A stretch of 64,000 nt of DNA, taken from positions 1 through 64,000 of the forward strand of contig NZ_JAQQPS010000027.1 of NCBI RefSeq assembly GCF_036688685.1, given 5' to 3'. Below, in pieces: positions 24,051-33,323 of the stretch. How positions within the stretch are numbered: position 1 is the stretch's first letter; each line of letters starts with the position of its first letter. Position numbers and translations under genes: made by a program. Below the pieces are notes generated by a model, which did not search any database, was not told the origin of the DNA, and saw only the letters and a program-made list of their open reading frames with translations. The DNA comes from JALYUM01 sp036688685 (GTDB lineage: Bacteria; Pseudomonadota; Gammaproteobacteria; Burkholderiales; Burkholderiaceae_D).

Positions 24051-24866
24051 TCATGGTAGCGGGGCTGCGGTCGGCGGCGTGCGCGCCGCCCCCGCGCGCG
24101 GAATCGAGCGGCCCGCTTCGATGCCCTGGTTGAACAGGTTCACGATCGGCGTGCCAAGGTAGGGCATGATCAGGCTGATCGTCAGGAAGCCGACGCCCAG
24201 CGTGATCGGGAAGCCGATCCCGAACAGGTTCAGTTGCGGCGCCGCGCGCGTCAGAATGCCCAGCGCGACGTTGGTGATCAGCAGCGCCGCGATGATCGGC
24301 AGAGAAAGTTGCAAGCCCGCAGAAAAAATCCGCCCGCCCCATTTCACCATTTCCAGCGGCGCGCCCAGCGACATCGGCGTGGCCGAAATCGGCAAGGTCA
24401 CGAAGCTTTCTGCCAGCGCCGAGATCAGTACCAGGTGCGCATTCACGGCCAGGAAGGCCATCGTGGCCACCAGCGCCAGCAGTTGGCCGACGGCGGACGA
24501 GCGGCCAGCCGAGTTCGGGTCAAAGAAGGTCGCGAAACCCAGGCCCATCGTCATGCTGGCCACCTCCCCGGCGAACTCGATGGCGGCAAACACGATGCGC
24601 ATGGCAAAGCCCATGGCCACGCCGATCAGCAATTCCTGCACCAGGATCAGCAGGCCGCCGAGCGACATCGGGTCAATCGCGGGCAGGGCGGGGATGCCGG
24701 GGGCCATGATGGTGGCCAGCAGGAGGCCGAGCGCAACCTTGAACGAAATCGGCACGGCGTTGTTGCCGAACAGCGGGGAGGCCGTGATCAGGCCGAGGAT
24801 GCGCGTGAGCGGCCACAGCAAGGCGGCCATCCAGGCATTCAGTTCGCCGCTGGTGAGGGTGATCAT
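24051..24866 (-). CDS. fliR: Flagellar export gate protein FliR
   Basis: 271 residues, largely hydrophobic, beginning MITLTSGELNAWMAALLWPL. FliR folds with FliP and FliQ into the export gate at the centre of the MS ring. The family block ELLIGVAMGFAMRIVFAAIEFAGE is clear, and length is normal. It is the last flagellar gene of the fliL-to-fliR run, 22 bases after fliQ. Confidence 0.95.
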   Translation of the reverse strand: MITLTSGELNAWMAALLWPLTRILGLITASPLFGNNAVPISFKVALGLLLATIMAPGIPALPAIDPMSLGGLLILVQELLIGVAMGFAMRIVFAAIEFAGEVASMTMGLGFATFFDPNSAGRSSAVGQLLALVATMAFLAVNAHLVLISALAESFVTLPISATPMSLGAPLEMVKWGGRIFSAGLQLSLPIIAALLITNVALGILTRAAPQLNLFGIGFPITLGVGFLTISLIMPYLGTPIVNLFNQGIEAGRSIPRAGAARTPPTAAPLP

Positions 24867-24888
24867 CTAAGGAAAAAACGCCGCGGCA

Positions 24889-25158
24889 TCAGCCGATTAT
24901 GCCCGGTATGCCATTGAAGACATTGCGCATGTAGTCGAGCATTACCGACAGCATCCACGGACCGGCCACGATCAGGGCGACAAAAATGCCAATCAGTTTT
25001 GGTATGAACGACAGGGTCGCTTCGTTGATCTGGGTGGCGGCCTGAAAAATGCTGACGATCAGGCCGATAATCAAGGCCACCAGCAGCATTGGCGCAGCCA
25101 CCATCAGGGTGACTTCCATGGCTGTGCGGCCCATGGTCATGACGGATTCCGGTGTCAT
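24889..25158 (-). CDS. fliQ: Flagellar export gate protein FliQ
   Basis: 89 residues with two transmembrane helices (MLLVALIIGLIVSIFQAATQ and LIGIFVALIVAGPWML), matching FliQ in size and sequence. The QAATQINEATLSFIPK loop is the most conserved part of the family. Four to five copies assemble around FliP in the gate. It lies eight bases downstream of fliP. Confidence 0.96.
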   Translation of the reverse strand: MTPESVMTMGRTAMEVTLMVAAPMLLVALIIGLIVSIFQAATQINEATLSFIPKLIGIFVALIVAGPWMLSVMLDYMRNVFNGIPGIIG

Positions 25159-25166
25159 TCGCGCCC

Positions 25167-25919
25167 CTAGTTAAAACTCTGGGACAGCGAACCCAGCAGC
25201 AGTTGCCAGCCATCGACCAGCACGAACAGCATCAGTTTAAAAGGCAGCGCGATGGTGGCCGGCGACATCATCATCATCCCCATTGCCATCAGCACCGACG
25301 CCACCACCATGTCGATGATGAGGAAGGGGATGAAAATCGCGAAACCGATCTGGAACGCGGTTTTCAGTTCACTGGTGACAAACGCCGGAATCAGGATCCG
25401 CAGCGGGATGTCGTCCGGGCCTTGCAGCGCGGGCGAACGGGAAATTTTGACGAACAGCGCCAGGTCCGACTGGCGCGTCTGGCGCGTCATGAATGCTTTC
25501 AGCGGCGCGATGCCCTTGTCCATGGCTTCATCCATTTGAATCTTGTTTTCCTGCATGGGCAGATAGGCTTCGGTGTAGATCTTGTCGAAGGTCGGGCCCA
25601 TGACGAACAGCGTCAGGAATAGCGCCAGGCCCACCATCACCTGGTTCGGCGGCGCGGTCTGGGTGCCGAGCGCCTGGCGCAGCAGGGAGAGCACGATGAT
25701 GATGCGCGTAAAACTGGTCATCATCAGCAGCGCGGCCGGCAGGAAGGTGAGCGAGGTGAGCAGCAGCAGCGTCTGCACCGGCAGAGAATAGGCGGTGCCG
25801 CCGCCGGCTGCCGGGGCGCTATTGAAGGCGGGAATGCCAGGTGCGGCGGCAGCCAACAAAGGCAAGGCCAGCATGGCGGCCGCCAGGTAAACACGTTTAT
25901 TTCGCATTGCGTTTTTCAA
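25167..25919 (-). CDS. fliP: Flagellar export gate protein FliP
   Basis: 250 residues with a cleavable signal peptide (VYLAAAMLALPLLAAAAPG) and FliP family blocks LLLLTSLTFLPAALLMMTSF, RIIIVLSLLRQALGTQ and FLIIDMVVASVLMAMGM. FliP forms the pentameric core of the export gate. The start overlaps the fliO end; an internal ATG at 25907 is a possible alternative. Confidence 0.96.
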   Translation of the reverse strand: MKNAMRNKRVYLAAAMLALPLLAAAAPGIPAFNSAPAAGGGTAYSLPVQTLLLLTSLTFLPAALLMMTSFTRIIIVLSLLRQALGTQTAPPNQVMVGLALFLTLFVMGPTFDKIYTEAYLPMQENKIQMDEAMDKGIAPLKAFMTRQTRQSDLALFVKISRSPALQGPDDIPLRILIPAFVTSELKTAFQIGFAIFIPFLIIDMVVASVLMAMGMMMMSPATIALPFKLMLFVLVDGWQLLLGSLSQSFN

Positions 25920-26349
25920 TCGTCTGTTTCAGCCAGTCGCCAAAGCTGGTCGCCGGGCTCTGGTGTTCGGCAAGTGTGGCGTCATCAAGGCCGGCTGGTT
26001 GCGCCGGCATCGTCGCCAGCGCATTCACGCGACCGGGCGCAGCGCCGACCACGATCCATTGATTGCCCACTTCCACCACCATGATGCGCTCGCGTCCGCC
26101 CAGCGACAGCGCGCCGACCAGCTTGATCGGCACCGTGCCCATGTGCGAACGCGGGCCGAAGCGTTTCATGAACCACGCCAGCACCGCCAGCAAGGCCAGT
26201 ACGGCGGTCAGCGCGAAGATGGTTTGCAGCAGGCCACCAACGGCAGGGGAGGCGGTGTTGACCACCACCGGCTGCACCGGCGCAGCCGATGCCACCGTTG
26301 CAAACAACAGCAGCAAAATACCGGACAAGCGCGTCACGCTGCCGGCCAT
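25897..26349 (-). CDS. fliO: Flagellar biosynthesis protein FliO
   Basis: 150 residues. A signal-like N-terminus is followed by one transmembrane helix at about 38-60 (LLQTIFALTAVLALLAVLAW) and a cytoplasmic domain with VKLVGALSLGGRERIMVVEV-type residues typical of FliO. FliO is a scaffold that helps FliP assemble. The gene overlaps fliN at its start and fliP at its end. Confidence 0.9.
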   Translation of the reverse strand: MAGSVTRLSGILLLLFATVASAAPVQPVVVNTASPAVGGLLQTIFALTAVLALLAVLAWFMKRFGPRSHMGTVPIKLVGALSLGGRERIMVVEVGNQWIVVGAAPGRVNALATMPAQPAGLDDATLAEHQSPATSFGDWLKQTIEKRNAK

Positions 26350-26765
26350 TACTTGTTCAATTTCCGGATGCGTTCGGACGGCGTGATGATGTCCGTCAGG
26401 CGAATACCGAACTTGTCGTTCACCACCACCACTTCACCCTGGGCGATCAGGCAACCGTTGACCAGTACGTCCATCGGCTCGCCGGCCAGTCCGTCAAGCT
26501 CCACCACCGAACCCTGGGCCAGTTGCAGCAGGTTCTTGATGGCGATTTTGGTGCGGCCCAGTTCCACCGTCAGCTGAACCGGAATATCGAGGATGAAGTC
26601 GATATCGTTGGGCGTATCGTTGCGCGCACCCTTGGTCGAAAAATCCTTGAACACGGCGGCGCTGGCGGTCTGGGCGGCGAGGGCGTCGGCTTCGGCCTTG
26701 GCCTGCTCGGCAATGGCCGCGCCCCAGTCGTCGTCCATGCTCTGGTCATCCTGGTTATCGGACAT
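26349..26765 (-). CDS. fliN: Flagellar motor switch protein FliN
   Basis: 138 residues. An acidic N-terminal tail (MSDNQDDQSMDDDWGAAIAE) precedes the SpoA domain with VQLTVELGRTKIAIKNLLQL, GSVVELDGLAGEPMDVLVNG and GEVVVVNDKFGIRLTDI. FliN forms the bottom of the C-ring and docks FliH-FliI. It sits between fliM and fliO as usual. Confidence 0.96.
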   Translation of the reverse strand: MSDNQDDQSMDDDWGAAIAEQAKAEADALAAQTASAAVFKDFSTKGARNDTPNDIDFILDIPVQLTVELGRTKIAIKNLLQLAQGSVVELDGLAGEPMDVLVNGCLIAQGEVVVVNDKFGIRLTDIITPSERIRKLNK

Positions 26766-26811
26766 CTTGCTCTCCTGGTTTACTGCTGTTCGGTACGAGG
26801 GTCATGGTCAT

Positions 26812-27792
26812 TTAGTTTTTGGTATCGGAGTTGGCCAGCAGCTTTTCGACCTTCAGCGCGTACTGGCCGTTGAGCACGCCGTAAGTGCAATCCATCACGG
26901 GCACGCCATCGACCGTCGCCTGGATTACTTCCGGCACGCTGAGTGGAATCACGTCGCCCACTTTCATGTTCAAAATTTCGTCGAAGGAGGCGCGGCCGGT
27001 GCCCAGCACCGCGACCATCTCCACTTCGGCCACCTGGATCTGCTGCGTCATCAGGCGGATCCAGCGTTTGTCGACTTCCAGCGCTTCGCCCTGCAGGCTC
27101 GAGGTCAGGGTATCGCGGATCGGCTCGATCATCGAATACGGCATGCAGAAGTGAATCTGGCCGGACACGGAACCGAGTTCGATCGTAAACGTCGAGGCCA
27201 CCACCACCTCGTTCGGGGTGGCGATGTTGGCGAACTGCGTGTTCATCTCGGAGCGGATGTATTCGAATTCGACCGGATACACCGGCTCCCACGACTTGGT
27301 GTAAGCCTCGAACACGATATCGAGAATGCGCAAAATGATGCGCTGCTCGGTCTGCGTGAAGTCGCGCCCCTCGACGCGGGTGTGGAAGCGCCCGTCGCCG
27401 CCGAACAGGTTATCGACCAGCAGGAACACCAGGCCCGGGTCGAACACCATCAGCGCGGTGCCGCGCAGCGGCTTCATGTGAATCAGGTTCAGGTTGGTCG
27501 GCACCACCAGGTTGCGGATGAATTCGCTGTATTTCGAGACGCGCACCGAGCCCACCGACACCTCGGCGCTGCGGCGAATAAAATTGAACAGTCCCACCCG
27601 CAGGTAGCGTGCGAAGCGCTCGTTGATGATCTCCAGCGTCGGCATACGCCCGCGCACGATCCGTTCCTGGGTCGCCAGGTTATAGGTGCGGACACCCGAA
27701 GACTCTTCCGGCGCGGCCGCGTCGTCCTGGTCGCCGTTGACCCCCTTGAGGAGGGCATCGACTTCTTCCTGGGAGAGAAAATTATCGGCCAT
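26812..27792 (-). CDS. fliM: Flagellar motor switch protein FliM
   Basis: 326 residues. The extreme N-terminus FLSQEEVDALLKG is the CheY-phosphate binding helix. The middle domain contains RIVRGRMPTLEIINERFARY and FNFIRRSAEVSV, which bind FliG. The C-terminal SpoA domain binds FliN. Full length, in the standard order after fliL. Confidence 0.97.
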   Translation of the reverse strand: MADNFLSQEEVDALLKGVNGDQDDAAAPEESSGVRTYNLATQERIVRGRMPTLEIINERFARYLRVGLFNFIRRSAEVSVGSVRVSKYSEFIRNLVVPTNLNLIHMKPLRGTALMVFDPGLVFLLVDNLFGGDGRFHTRVEGRDFTQTEQRIILRILDIVFEAYTKSWEPVYPVEFEYIRSEMNTQFANIATPNEVVVASTFTIELGSVSGQIHFCMPYSMIEPIRDTLTSSLQGEALEVDKRWIRLMTQQIQVAEVEMVAVLGTGRASFDEILNMKVGDVIPLSVPEVIQATVDGVPVMDCTYGVLNGQYALKVEKLLANSDTKN

Positions 27793-27809
27793 GGTTTTTT
27801 ATTGCGCGC

Positions 27810-28313
27810 TTACTGAATAATGAATGAGGTGAACAATACTTCGGTCACTTCTTGTTCGTCGCCCTTGTCGACGAACGGCTGCTTGGTCACTTCCACGATT
27901 TCCTTGGCCAGCTGCTGCTTGCCTTCGCTGGTGCTGATTTCCGATGCTTTTTTGCTCGACAGCAGCATCAACACGCGGCTGCGCGCCTTGGCCATGTTCA
28001 CCTTGAACAATTCAGCCTGCTCGGCGCCGGCAACCTGCAAGGTCATCTCCACTTGCAGGTATTGGCCGGACTCGCCTTCCGGCTGCAAATTGACGGTGAA
28101 CGACGCCAGTGGCACATATTCCGGCGGTGCCGACTTGGCTGCCTTGGATTTCTTTGGTGCGCTGGCCGCCGCGTGGTCGTCGCCCTTGCCTTTCAGCATG
28201 AACCAGGCACCGCCGCCGCCGGCGGCGGCGAGCACGACAACCGCGATGATGATGATCATCATCTTGCTCTTGGCTTTCGGTGGCGCTTCGTCTGTTTTTG
28301 GTGCTGCCTTCAT
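27810..28313 (-). CDS. fliL: Flagellar basal-body protein FliL
   Basis: 167 residues. A Lys-rich cytoplasmic start (KTDEAPPKAKSK) is followed by one transmembrane helix (MMIIIIAVVVLAAAGGGGAW) and a periplasmic stomatin-like domain containing YVPLASFTVNL and GQYLQVEMTLQV. FliL surrounds the stator near the motor. It is the first gene of the fliLMNOPQR run, about 95 bases downstream of fliK. Confidence 0.93.
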   Translation of the reverse strand: MKAAPKTDEAPPKAKSKMMIIIIAVVVLAAAGGGGAWFMLKGKGDDHAAASAPKKSKAAKSAPPEYVPLASFTVNLQPEGESGQYLQVEMTLQVAGAEQAELFKVNMAKARSRVLMLLSSKKASEISTSEGKQQLAKEIVEVTKQPFVDKGDEQEVTEVLFTSFIIQ

Positions 28314-28408
28314 GTGGAATCCGCTTTCTGCTTGCTCTGTGCTGCTAGTTAATTGGTCTCCGTCATTATGTCACCACCGGGAAAGTGTGACGGACGGATC
28401 GTGGTTTT

Positions 28409-29740
28409 TTATGCGAATGTGTCGACTGCGCCATCGGCCCGCACAGCGCCGGTGACGCTGCGCGGCAGTGGGATCTCGCTCTCGCCGCGGCGCACGCCGT
28501 TGCCATTGTCACCATTGCGGTTCTGACGGTTGCCGTTCGAGTCGCTGGTATCGGCCTGGCGCTGGTCCGGCAGATTGGCGCTGACGCTCGCTTCACCGAG
28601 CGTGACGCCGGCCTCGCTCAACATCTCGCGCAGGCGCGGCATGGCGTTTTCCAGCGCTTCCCGGACTTCCGGCGTGGCCGAACTGAAGGACACGGTGGCC
28701 TGGTCGTTGTTCACGTTCAGCACCACTTGCACCGGGCCCAGGTCGGGCGGATTGAGCGTCAGTGAGGCGGTCTGGTCCTGGCCGCCGACCATCCACACCA
28801 CTTTCTGGCTTACCTGGCTGTCCCAGGCCGTGGTGCCCAGACGCGCCGGGATGCGGTCGCTGGCGGGCGTGACGGCGGTTTGCACCATTTCCGCCGACGT
28901 CAACTGGGCCTGGAAGGCGCTGCCGGTGAGCGGGGCCGTATCCTTGAGCGTGGCCGTGGTAGTCGCCTCGCGCAGGGTCGACAGGGCCGTATCGGACTGC
29001 GGTGCGGCGCGGGTCCGGGCGGCAGCCAGGTCCGGCGCCGCCTGCGCTTTGGTGGCAGGCTGGTGCTCGTCCGCAGCCTGTTGCGTGGCGAGCACGGCCG
29101 GCTTGGCGGGGGCGCCATCCTTGCCGACATTGGTGCTGTTGCTGAGCGCGGTTTGCAGCGCCGCCAGCGTTTGCGTGTCGGCAGCCAGGCTGGCGCCGGG
29201 CGCGGCGGTGGCTGTCTCGTCGACGCTGATCTTGACGCCAGGCGTCGGCGCGGGAGCGCCGCCTTGCAGCAGTTTCTGGTAGCTGGCGACCATGGCCAGC
29301 ATGTCGGCCATCGGCGCGACCGCAGCAGCGCCCTCGGTCGATGCTGTGGCTGTGGCTGCTGATGCGGTATCCGGATCGATCGTGAGGTTGGGCAGGCCCG
29401 CGTCATCGACGGGCGCGGCGGCCGTCGCTGCGGCGTCTGCCGGGACCGCCTCGGCGACCTCGGCGTTGTCGACCTTGGCCGGTGCTTGCGCGGCGCGCAC
29501 CGGGCCGGTGGCAGGCGCCGCCGCCGGTGGCTTGGGTGGCGCTGCGGCCAGCGTCGGTTTGGCCGGCGCAGTTGCAGTTGCCCGCTTGTCCGCAGCAGCG
29601 GCAGCCTGGCGCTGCGCCATCTCGCGATTCAGGCTCTGACTGAAGGCGGCGCCGTCGCCGGACGCTTGCGGGCTGGCCTTGGCCGGCGCAGGCGCAACGG
29701 CGGTCGGGGAAATCTGGATCGGCAGGGTCTGGTTTTGCAT
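28409..29740 (-). CDS. fliK: Flagellar hook-length control protein FliK
   Basis: 443 residues. The first 270 are rich in Ala, Pro and Thr and presumably extended, the molecular-ruler part. The C-terminal domain carries QKVVWMVGGQDQTASLTLNPP and DLGPVQVVLNVNNDQATVSF, the conserved Flg_hook region that contacts FlhB and switches export from hook to filament. It follows fliJ by ten bases. A second FliK-like gene lies at 36643-37848. Confidence 0.94.
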   Translation of the reverse strand: MQNQTLPIQISPTAVAPAPAKASPQASGDGAAFSQSLNREMAQRQAAAAADKRATATAPAKPTLAAAPPKPPAAAPATGPVRAAQAPAKVDNAEVAEAVPADAAATAAAPVDDAGLPNLTIDPDTASAATATASTEGAAAVAPMADMLAMVASYQKLLQGGAPAPTPGVKISVDETATAAPGASLAADTQTLAALQTALSNSTNVGKDGAPAKPAVLATQQAADEHQPATKAQAAPDLAAARTRAAPQSDTALSTLREATTTATLKDTAPLTGSAFQAQLTSAEMVQTAVTPASDRIPARLGTTAWDSQVSQKVVWMVGGQDQTASLTLNPPDLGPVQVVLNVNNDQATVSFSSATPEVREALENAMPRLREMLSEAGVTLGEASVSANLPDQRQADTSDSNGNRQNRNGDNGNGVRRGESEIPLPRSVTGAVRADGAVDTFA

Positions 29741-29750
29741 GGCTTACTCG

Positions 29751-30197
29751 TCAATATCCGTGTTTGTCATTGGATCGGCGGGCCGCGTGGTCATCCATCA
29801 TCTTCTGGTCGCGCTTGTTCTCGATTTTGAGGGCCTCCACGGAGGCGCGCTCGGTCAGGGTGCGGTACGACAGGCGCTTGCGTTCAGCTGCCTGCCAGGC
29901 CGTCTTTTCCATCACGCTCTTTTGGTGCGCGTGCTTCGTCACGTCGCGCTGGCCATTCACCGCCTGGTCCAGCTTGCCCATGAACGCGACAAAGTTGGCA
30001 TACGCTTGCGGCGTCATGCCGGCTTGCTGCTGCTCGATCAGGCGTTTTGCGTAATCGTCGCGGTAGCCCAGCAGCATCTGCAGTTTTGCCTCGCAATCCT
30101 CCTCCGCCTTCAAGGCCGCGCCGAGCCGCTTGGCAGCGGCATCCGTGGCTTTTTGTGCCAGTTCGATCAGGGTGGTGAGTGCGGAGAGATTGGCCAT
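29751..30197 (-). CDS. fliJ: Flagellar export chaperone FliJ
   Basis: 148 residues, almost entirely helical coiled coil (LSALTTLIELAQKATDAAAKR at the start, then a basic hairpin). FliJ is the stalk of the FliI ATPase ring and links it to FlhA. Position between fliI and fliK and size are normal. Confidence 0.93.
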   Translation of the reverse strand: MANLSALTTLIELAQKATDAAAKRLGAALKAEEDCEAKLQMLLGYRDDYAKRLIEQQQAGMTPQAYANFVAFMGKLDQAVNGQRDVTKHAHQKSVMEKTAWQAAERKRLSYRTLTERASVEALKIENKRDQKMMDDHAARRSNDKHGY

Positions 30198-30231
30198 GTT
30201 TCAAAGTATAGCCGTGTGGCAAGGTCGGCGA

Positions 30232-31626
30232 TCAGCCGAACAGAGAGGTCAATTGCCCCAAACTCTGGAGCATGTCTTCCTTGTCGCTGATTTCCTGGCA
30301 CAGGAACTTTTCAATCTGATCATGTTTGGTGATCGCCTGGTCGAGAATCGGGTCGCTGCCGGCGGCATACGCACCCACGCTGATCAGGTCGCGCGAGCGC
30401 TCGAAGCGCGAATACAGTTGTTTCAGTTTGCGCGCCGCGAGCTGGTGGTCGTGCGAGGTGATCATGTGCATGGCGCGGCTGATCGATTGCTCGATGTCGA
30501 TGGCGGGGTAGTGGCCCGCTTCGGCCAGGCGCCGGTTGAGCACGATGTGGCCGTCGAGAATACCGCGCGCGGCGTCGGCAATCGGATCCTGCTGGTCGTC
30601 GCCTTCTGACAACACGGTGTAGAAAGCCGTGATCGAACCGCCGCCTTCGAGGCCGTTGCCGGCCCGTTCCACCAGCACCGGCAGCTTGGCGAACACCGAG
30701 GGCGGATAGCCTTTGGTGGCCGGCGGCTCACCGATGGCCAGGGCAATTTCACGCTGCGCCATGGCGTAGCGCGTCAGCGAATCCATGATCAGCAGGACGC
30801 TCTTGCCCTGGTCGCGGAAGTGCTCGGCAATGGCAGTGGCGTAGGCGGCGCCCTGCAAGCGCAGCAGGGGCGGGCTGTCGGCCGGCGCGGCCACCACGGC
30901 TGAGCGCGCGCGGCCGTCGGGACCGAGGATCTGGTCGATGAACTCCTTGACCTCGCGGCCCCGTTCGCCGATCAGGCCGACCACGATCACGTCGGCCGTG
31001 GTGTAGCGCGCAATCATGCCGAGCAACACCGATTTGCCGACGCCGGTGCCTGCGAACAGCCCCAGGCGCTGGCCCTTGCCAACGGTGAGCATGGCATTAA
31101 TCGCCCGCACGCCCACGTCGAGGGTGTCGACGATGGGTGCGCGGTCGAGCGGGTTGATCGGGCGCGCATTGATCGGCGCACTCTCGGTCGTGTTCAGCGG
31201 ACCCTTGCCGTCGAGCGGCCGGCCGGCGCCGTCGACCACGCGGTTGAGCAGTTGCATGCCGACCGGCAGGTGGCGCGCGCGGTCGCTCGGACGGCGGCGC
31301 GCGTGCGTGACGCTGCCCGGCGGCGGAATCATCGGTTCGATGGGGAACACGCGCTGGCCCGGCACCAGGCCTTCGATTTCGCTTTGCGGCATCAGGAACA
31401 GGCGCTCGCCGTCGAAACCGACGACCTCCGCTTCCACCCGCGAGCCATTCGGCATCGGCACGGTGCAGCCGCTGCCGACGGCCAGGCGCAGCCCGACGCA
31501 CTCCATCACCAGGCCGGCCACGCGCGTGATGCGGCCCGACACGGCCATCGGCTCGACGAATCCCAGCAGCGCTTCGCAATCTTTCAGATACGCGCGCCAG
31601 CGGGTGGTGTGGCGGTCGACCGTCAT
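30232..31626 (-). CDS. fliI: Flagellum-specific export ATPase FliI
   Basis: 464 residues, an F1-beta-like ATPase. Walker A is GLFAGTGVGKSVLLGMIARY, Walker B is SVLLIMDSLTRYAM, and GEPPATKGYPPSVFAKLP is the usual downstream block. The hexamer energises export and releases chaperones. It sits 10 bases after fliH. Confidence 0.97.
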   Translation of the reverse strand: MTVDRHTTRWRAYLKDCEALLGFVEPMAVSGRITRVAGLVMECVGLRLAVGSGCTVPMPNGSRVEAEVVGFDGERLFLMPQSEIEGLVPGQRVFPIEPMIPPPGSVTHARRRPSDRARHLPVGMQLLNRVVDGAGRPLDGKGPLNTTESAPINARPINPLDRAPIVDTLDVGVRAINAMLTVGKGQRLGLFAGTGVGKSVLLGMIARYTTADVIVVGLIGERGREVKEFIDQILGPDGRARSAVVAAPADSPPLLRLQGAAYATAIAEHFRDQGKSVLLIMDSLTRYAMAQREIALAIGEPPATKGYPPSVFAKLPVLVERAGNGLEGGGSITAFYTVLSEGDDQQDPIADAARGILDGHIVLNRRLAEAGHYPAIDIEQSISRAMHMITSHDHQLAARKLKQLYSRFERSRDLISVGAYAAGSDPILDQAITKHDQIEKFLCQEISDKEDMLQSLGQLTSLFG

Positions 31627-31636
31627 CGCAGTGCCT

Positions 31637-32332
31637 TCACTTGTCCAGCCAGGCGAGGTCTTTTGACAGCGCCTGGGTCAGGCGTTCCCAGCGCGCCTCT
31701 AGCTGGGCGTCGATCTGGTTGCTGGCGGTATCGACCTTGCAGCCGCCCCGTTCGATGGAGGCGTCTTCGATGACGCGCCAGCCGCCCTTGTCGATGTCGT
31801 CGTTCAGCGCGCCGCGCACCAGGTCCACATCGAGGGGATTGAGCATCAACACGGCCGGTTGCTGCACGATGGGTAAATAAGCGATGGCGTCGCGCACGAT
31901 CGGCAGCACCAGTTCGGGTTTCACCGGCAACGCCGCGCGCAGCATGCCGCGCGCCAGTTGCAGGGCCAGGTCGAGCACGTCATTGGCGATGACTTCGTCG
32001 GCGTCCGACAAGGCCTTGGCAAACGTGGTCGAGATGGTGCGCAGGTGCGCCAGTTCTTCGGCGGCCTCGAGGCGGCCCTTTTCCAGGCCGTCGATATAGC
32101 CGGCATTGCTGCCCGCTTCAAAACCCATCTCTTCGCCGTCGGCATGCGCGGCGGCGCGGATGGCGGCGATTTCTTCTTCGGTCGGCGGAATCAGCTCGGG
32201 CGGCAGCGGCAGCGCGTCGGCAGGCGGGGGCGGCGGCGCATTGCGCGCGAGGACGCTGGGCCGGTTGTCGCCAAACGACGCCATTTCCCAGCGCTGGTAG
32301 GCGCTTTGCAGTTCTTTCGGTGTATCAGACAA
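31637..32332 (-). CDS. fliH: Flagellar assembly protein FliH
   Basis: 231 residues. The N-terminus has Trp (YQRWEMASFGDN), used by FliH to bind FliN and FlhA. A Pro-rich linker is followed by a helical dimerisation segment with small-residue spacing (EAGSNAGYIDGLEKGRLEA) and a C-terminal globular FliI-binding domain. It regulates FliI and tethers it to the C-ring. It overlaps fliG by eight bases. Confidence 0.94.
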   Translation of the reverse strand: MSDTPKELQSAYQRWEMASFGDNRPSVLARNAPPPPPADALPLPPELIPPTEEEIAAIRAAAHADGEEMGFEAGSNAGYIDGLEKGRLEAAEELAHLRTISTTFAKALSDADEVIANDVLDLALQLARGMLRAALPVKPELVLPIVRDAIAYLPIVQQPAVLMLNPLDVDLVRGALNDDIDKGGWRVIEDASIERGGCKVDTASNQIDAQLEARWERLTQALSKDLAWLDK

Positions 32333-33323
32333 ACGAGTCCTCGCCTTTGCCGCCTAGTACGATCTGGCCTTCGTCCGCCAGGCGCCGCACAATCTGCAAA
32401 ATCTGCTTTTGCTGCGATTCGACTTCGGACAGGCGCACCGGTCCTTTCGATTCGAGGTCTTCGCGCATCATTTCGCCGGCGCGCTGGCTCATGTTGCGGA
32501 AGATTTTTTCGCGCAGGTCCTGCGACGCGCCCTTCAAGGCAATGATCAGCATCTCCGACTGCACTTCGCGCAGCAGCAGCTGGATGCCGCGGTCGTCGAT
32601 GTCGATCACGTTGTCGAACACGAACATCTCGTCCATGATCTTCTGGGCCATGTCGTTGTCGTAGTTCTTGATGTTGTCCATCACCGAGCTTTCCTGCTCG
32701 CCGCTCATGAAGTTGAGGATTTCGGCGGCCGCACGCACGCCACCGAGCGACGACTTTTTGATATTTTCGTTACCCGACAACAGTTTCGTCAGCACGTCGT
32801 TCAGTTCGCGCAGCGCGGCCGGCTGCACGCCGTCGAGCGTGGCGATGCGCAGCACCACGTCGTTGCGCAGGCGGTCGGTAAAATTGGCCAGGATTTCACA
32901 GGCCTGGTCGCGCTCGAGGTGGACCAGGATGGTGGCAATGATCTGCGGGTGTTCGTTACGGATCAGTTCGGACACCGAGCTGGAGTCCATCCACTTCAGC
33001 GATTCAATGCCGGAGGCGTCCTTGCCGCCCAGGATGCGGTTGAGCAGCACCGAGGCCTTGTCGTCGCCCAGCGCCTTGGTCAGCACTTGCCGGATGTACT
33101 CGTCCGAGTCGAGGCCGACCGTCGAGTTCAGTTCGGTCTGGCTGCGGAACGCTTCCAGCACGTCCACCACCTGTTCGTGCTGGACGGCCTTCATGGTGGC
33201 CATTGCGGCGCCCAGTTTCAGCACTTCGCGCGGGCCCAGGAATTTCATCACTTCGGCCGCTTCGCTTTCGCCCAAGGCCAGCATCAGGATCGCTGCCTTG
33301 TTGATTCCGCCATCATTACTCAT
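32325..33323 (-). CDS. fliG: Flagellar motor switch protein FliG
   Basis: 332 residues, normal length. It has the three armadillo-like regions, with HPQIIATILVHLERDQACEI (the EHPQ/IA motif that binds FliM) and the C-terminal torque helix with charged residues in KIFRNMSQRAGEMMREDLES. Overlaps with fliF and fliH show coupling. Confidence 0.97.
   Translation of the reverse strand: MSNDGGINKAAILMLALGESEAAEVMKFLGPREVLKLGAAMATMKAVQHEQVVDVLEAFRSQTELNSTVGLDSDEYIRQVLTKALGDDKASVLLNRILGGKDASGIESLKWMDSSSVSELIRNEHPQIIATILVHLERDQACEILANFTDRLRNDVVLRIATLDGVQPAALRELNDVLTKLLSGNENIKKSSLGGVRAAAEILNFMSGEQESSVMDNIKNYDNDMAQKIMDEMFVFDNVIDIDDRGIQLLLREVQSEMLIIALKGASQDLREKIFRNMSQRAGEMMREDLESKGPVRLSEVESQQKQILQIVRRLADEGQIVLGGKGEDSFV

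Noticed and set aside
24019..24342. Upstream extension of the small secreted protein into fliR
   Set aside because: A signal peptide and a good ribosome site mark the start at 24018; the extension covers fliR in another frame.
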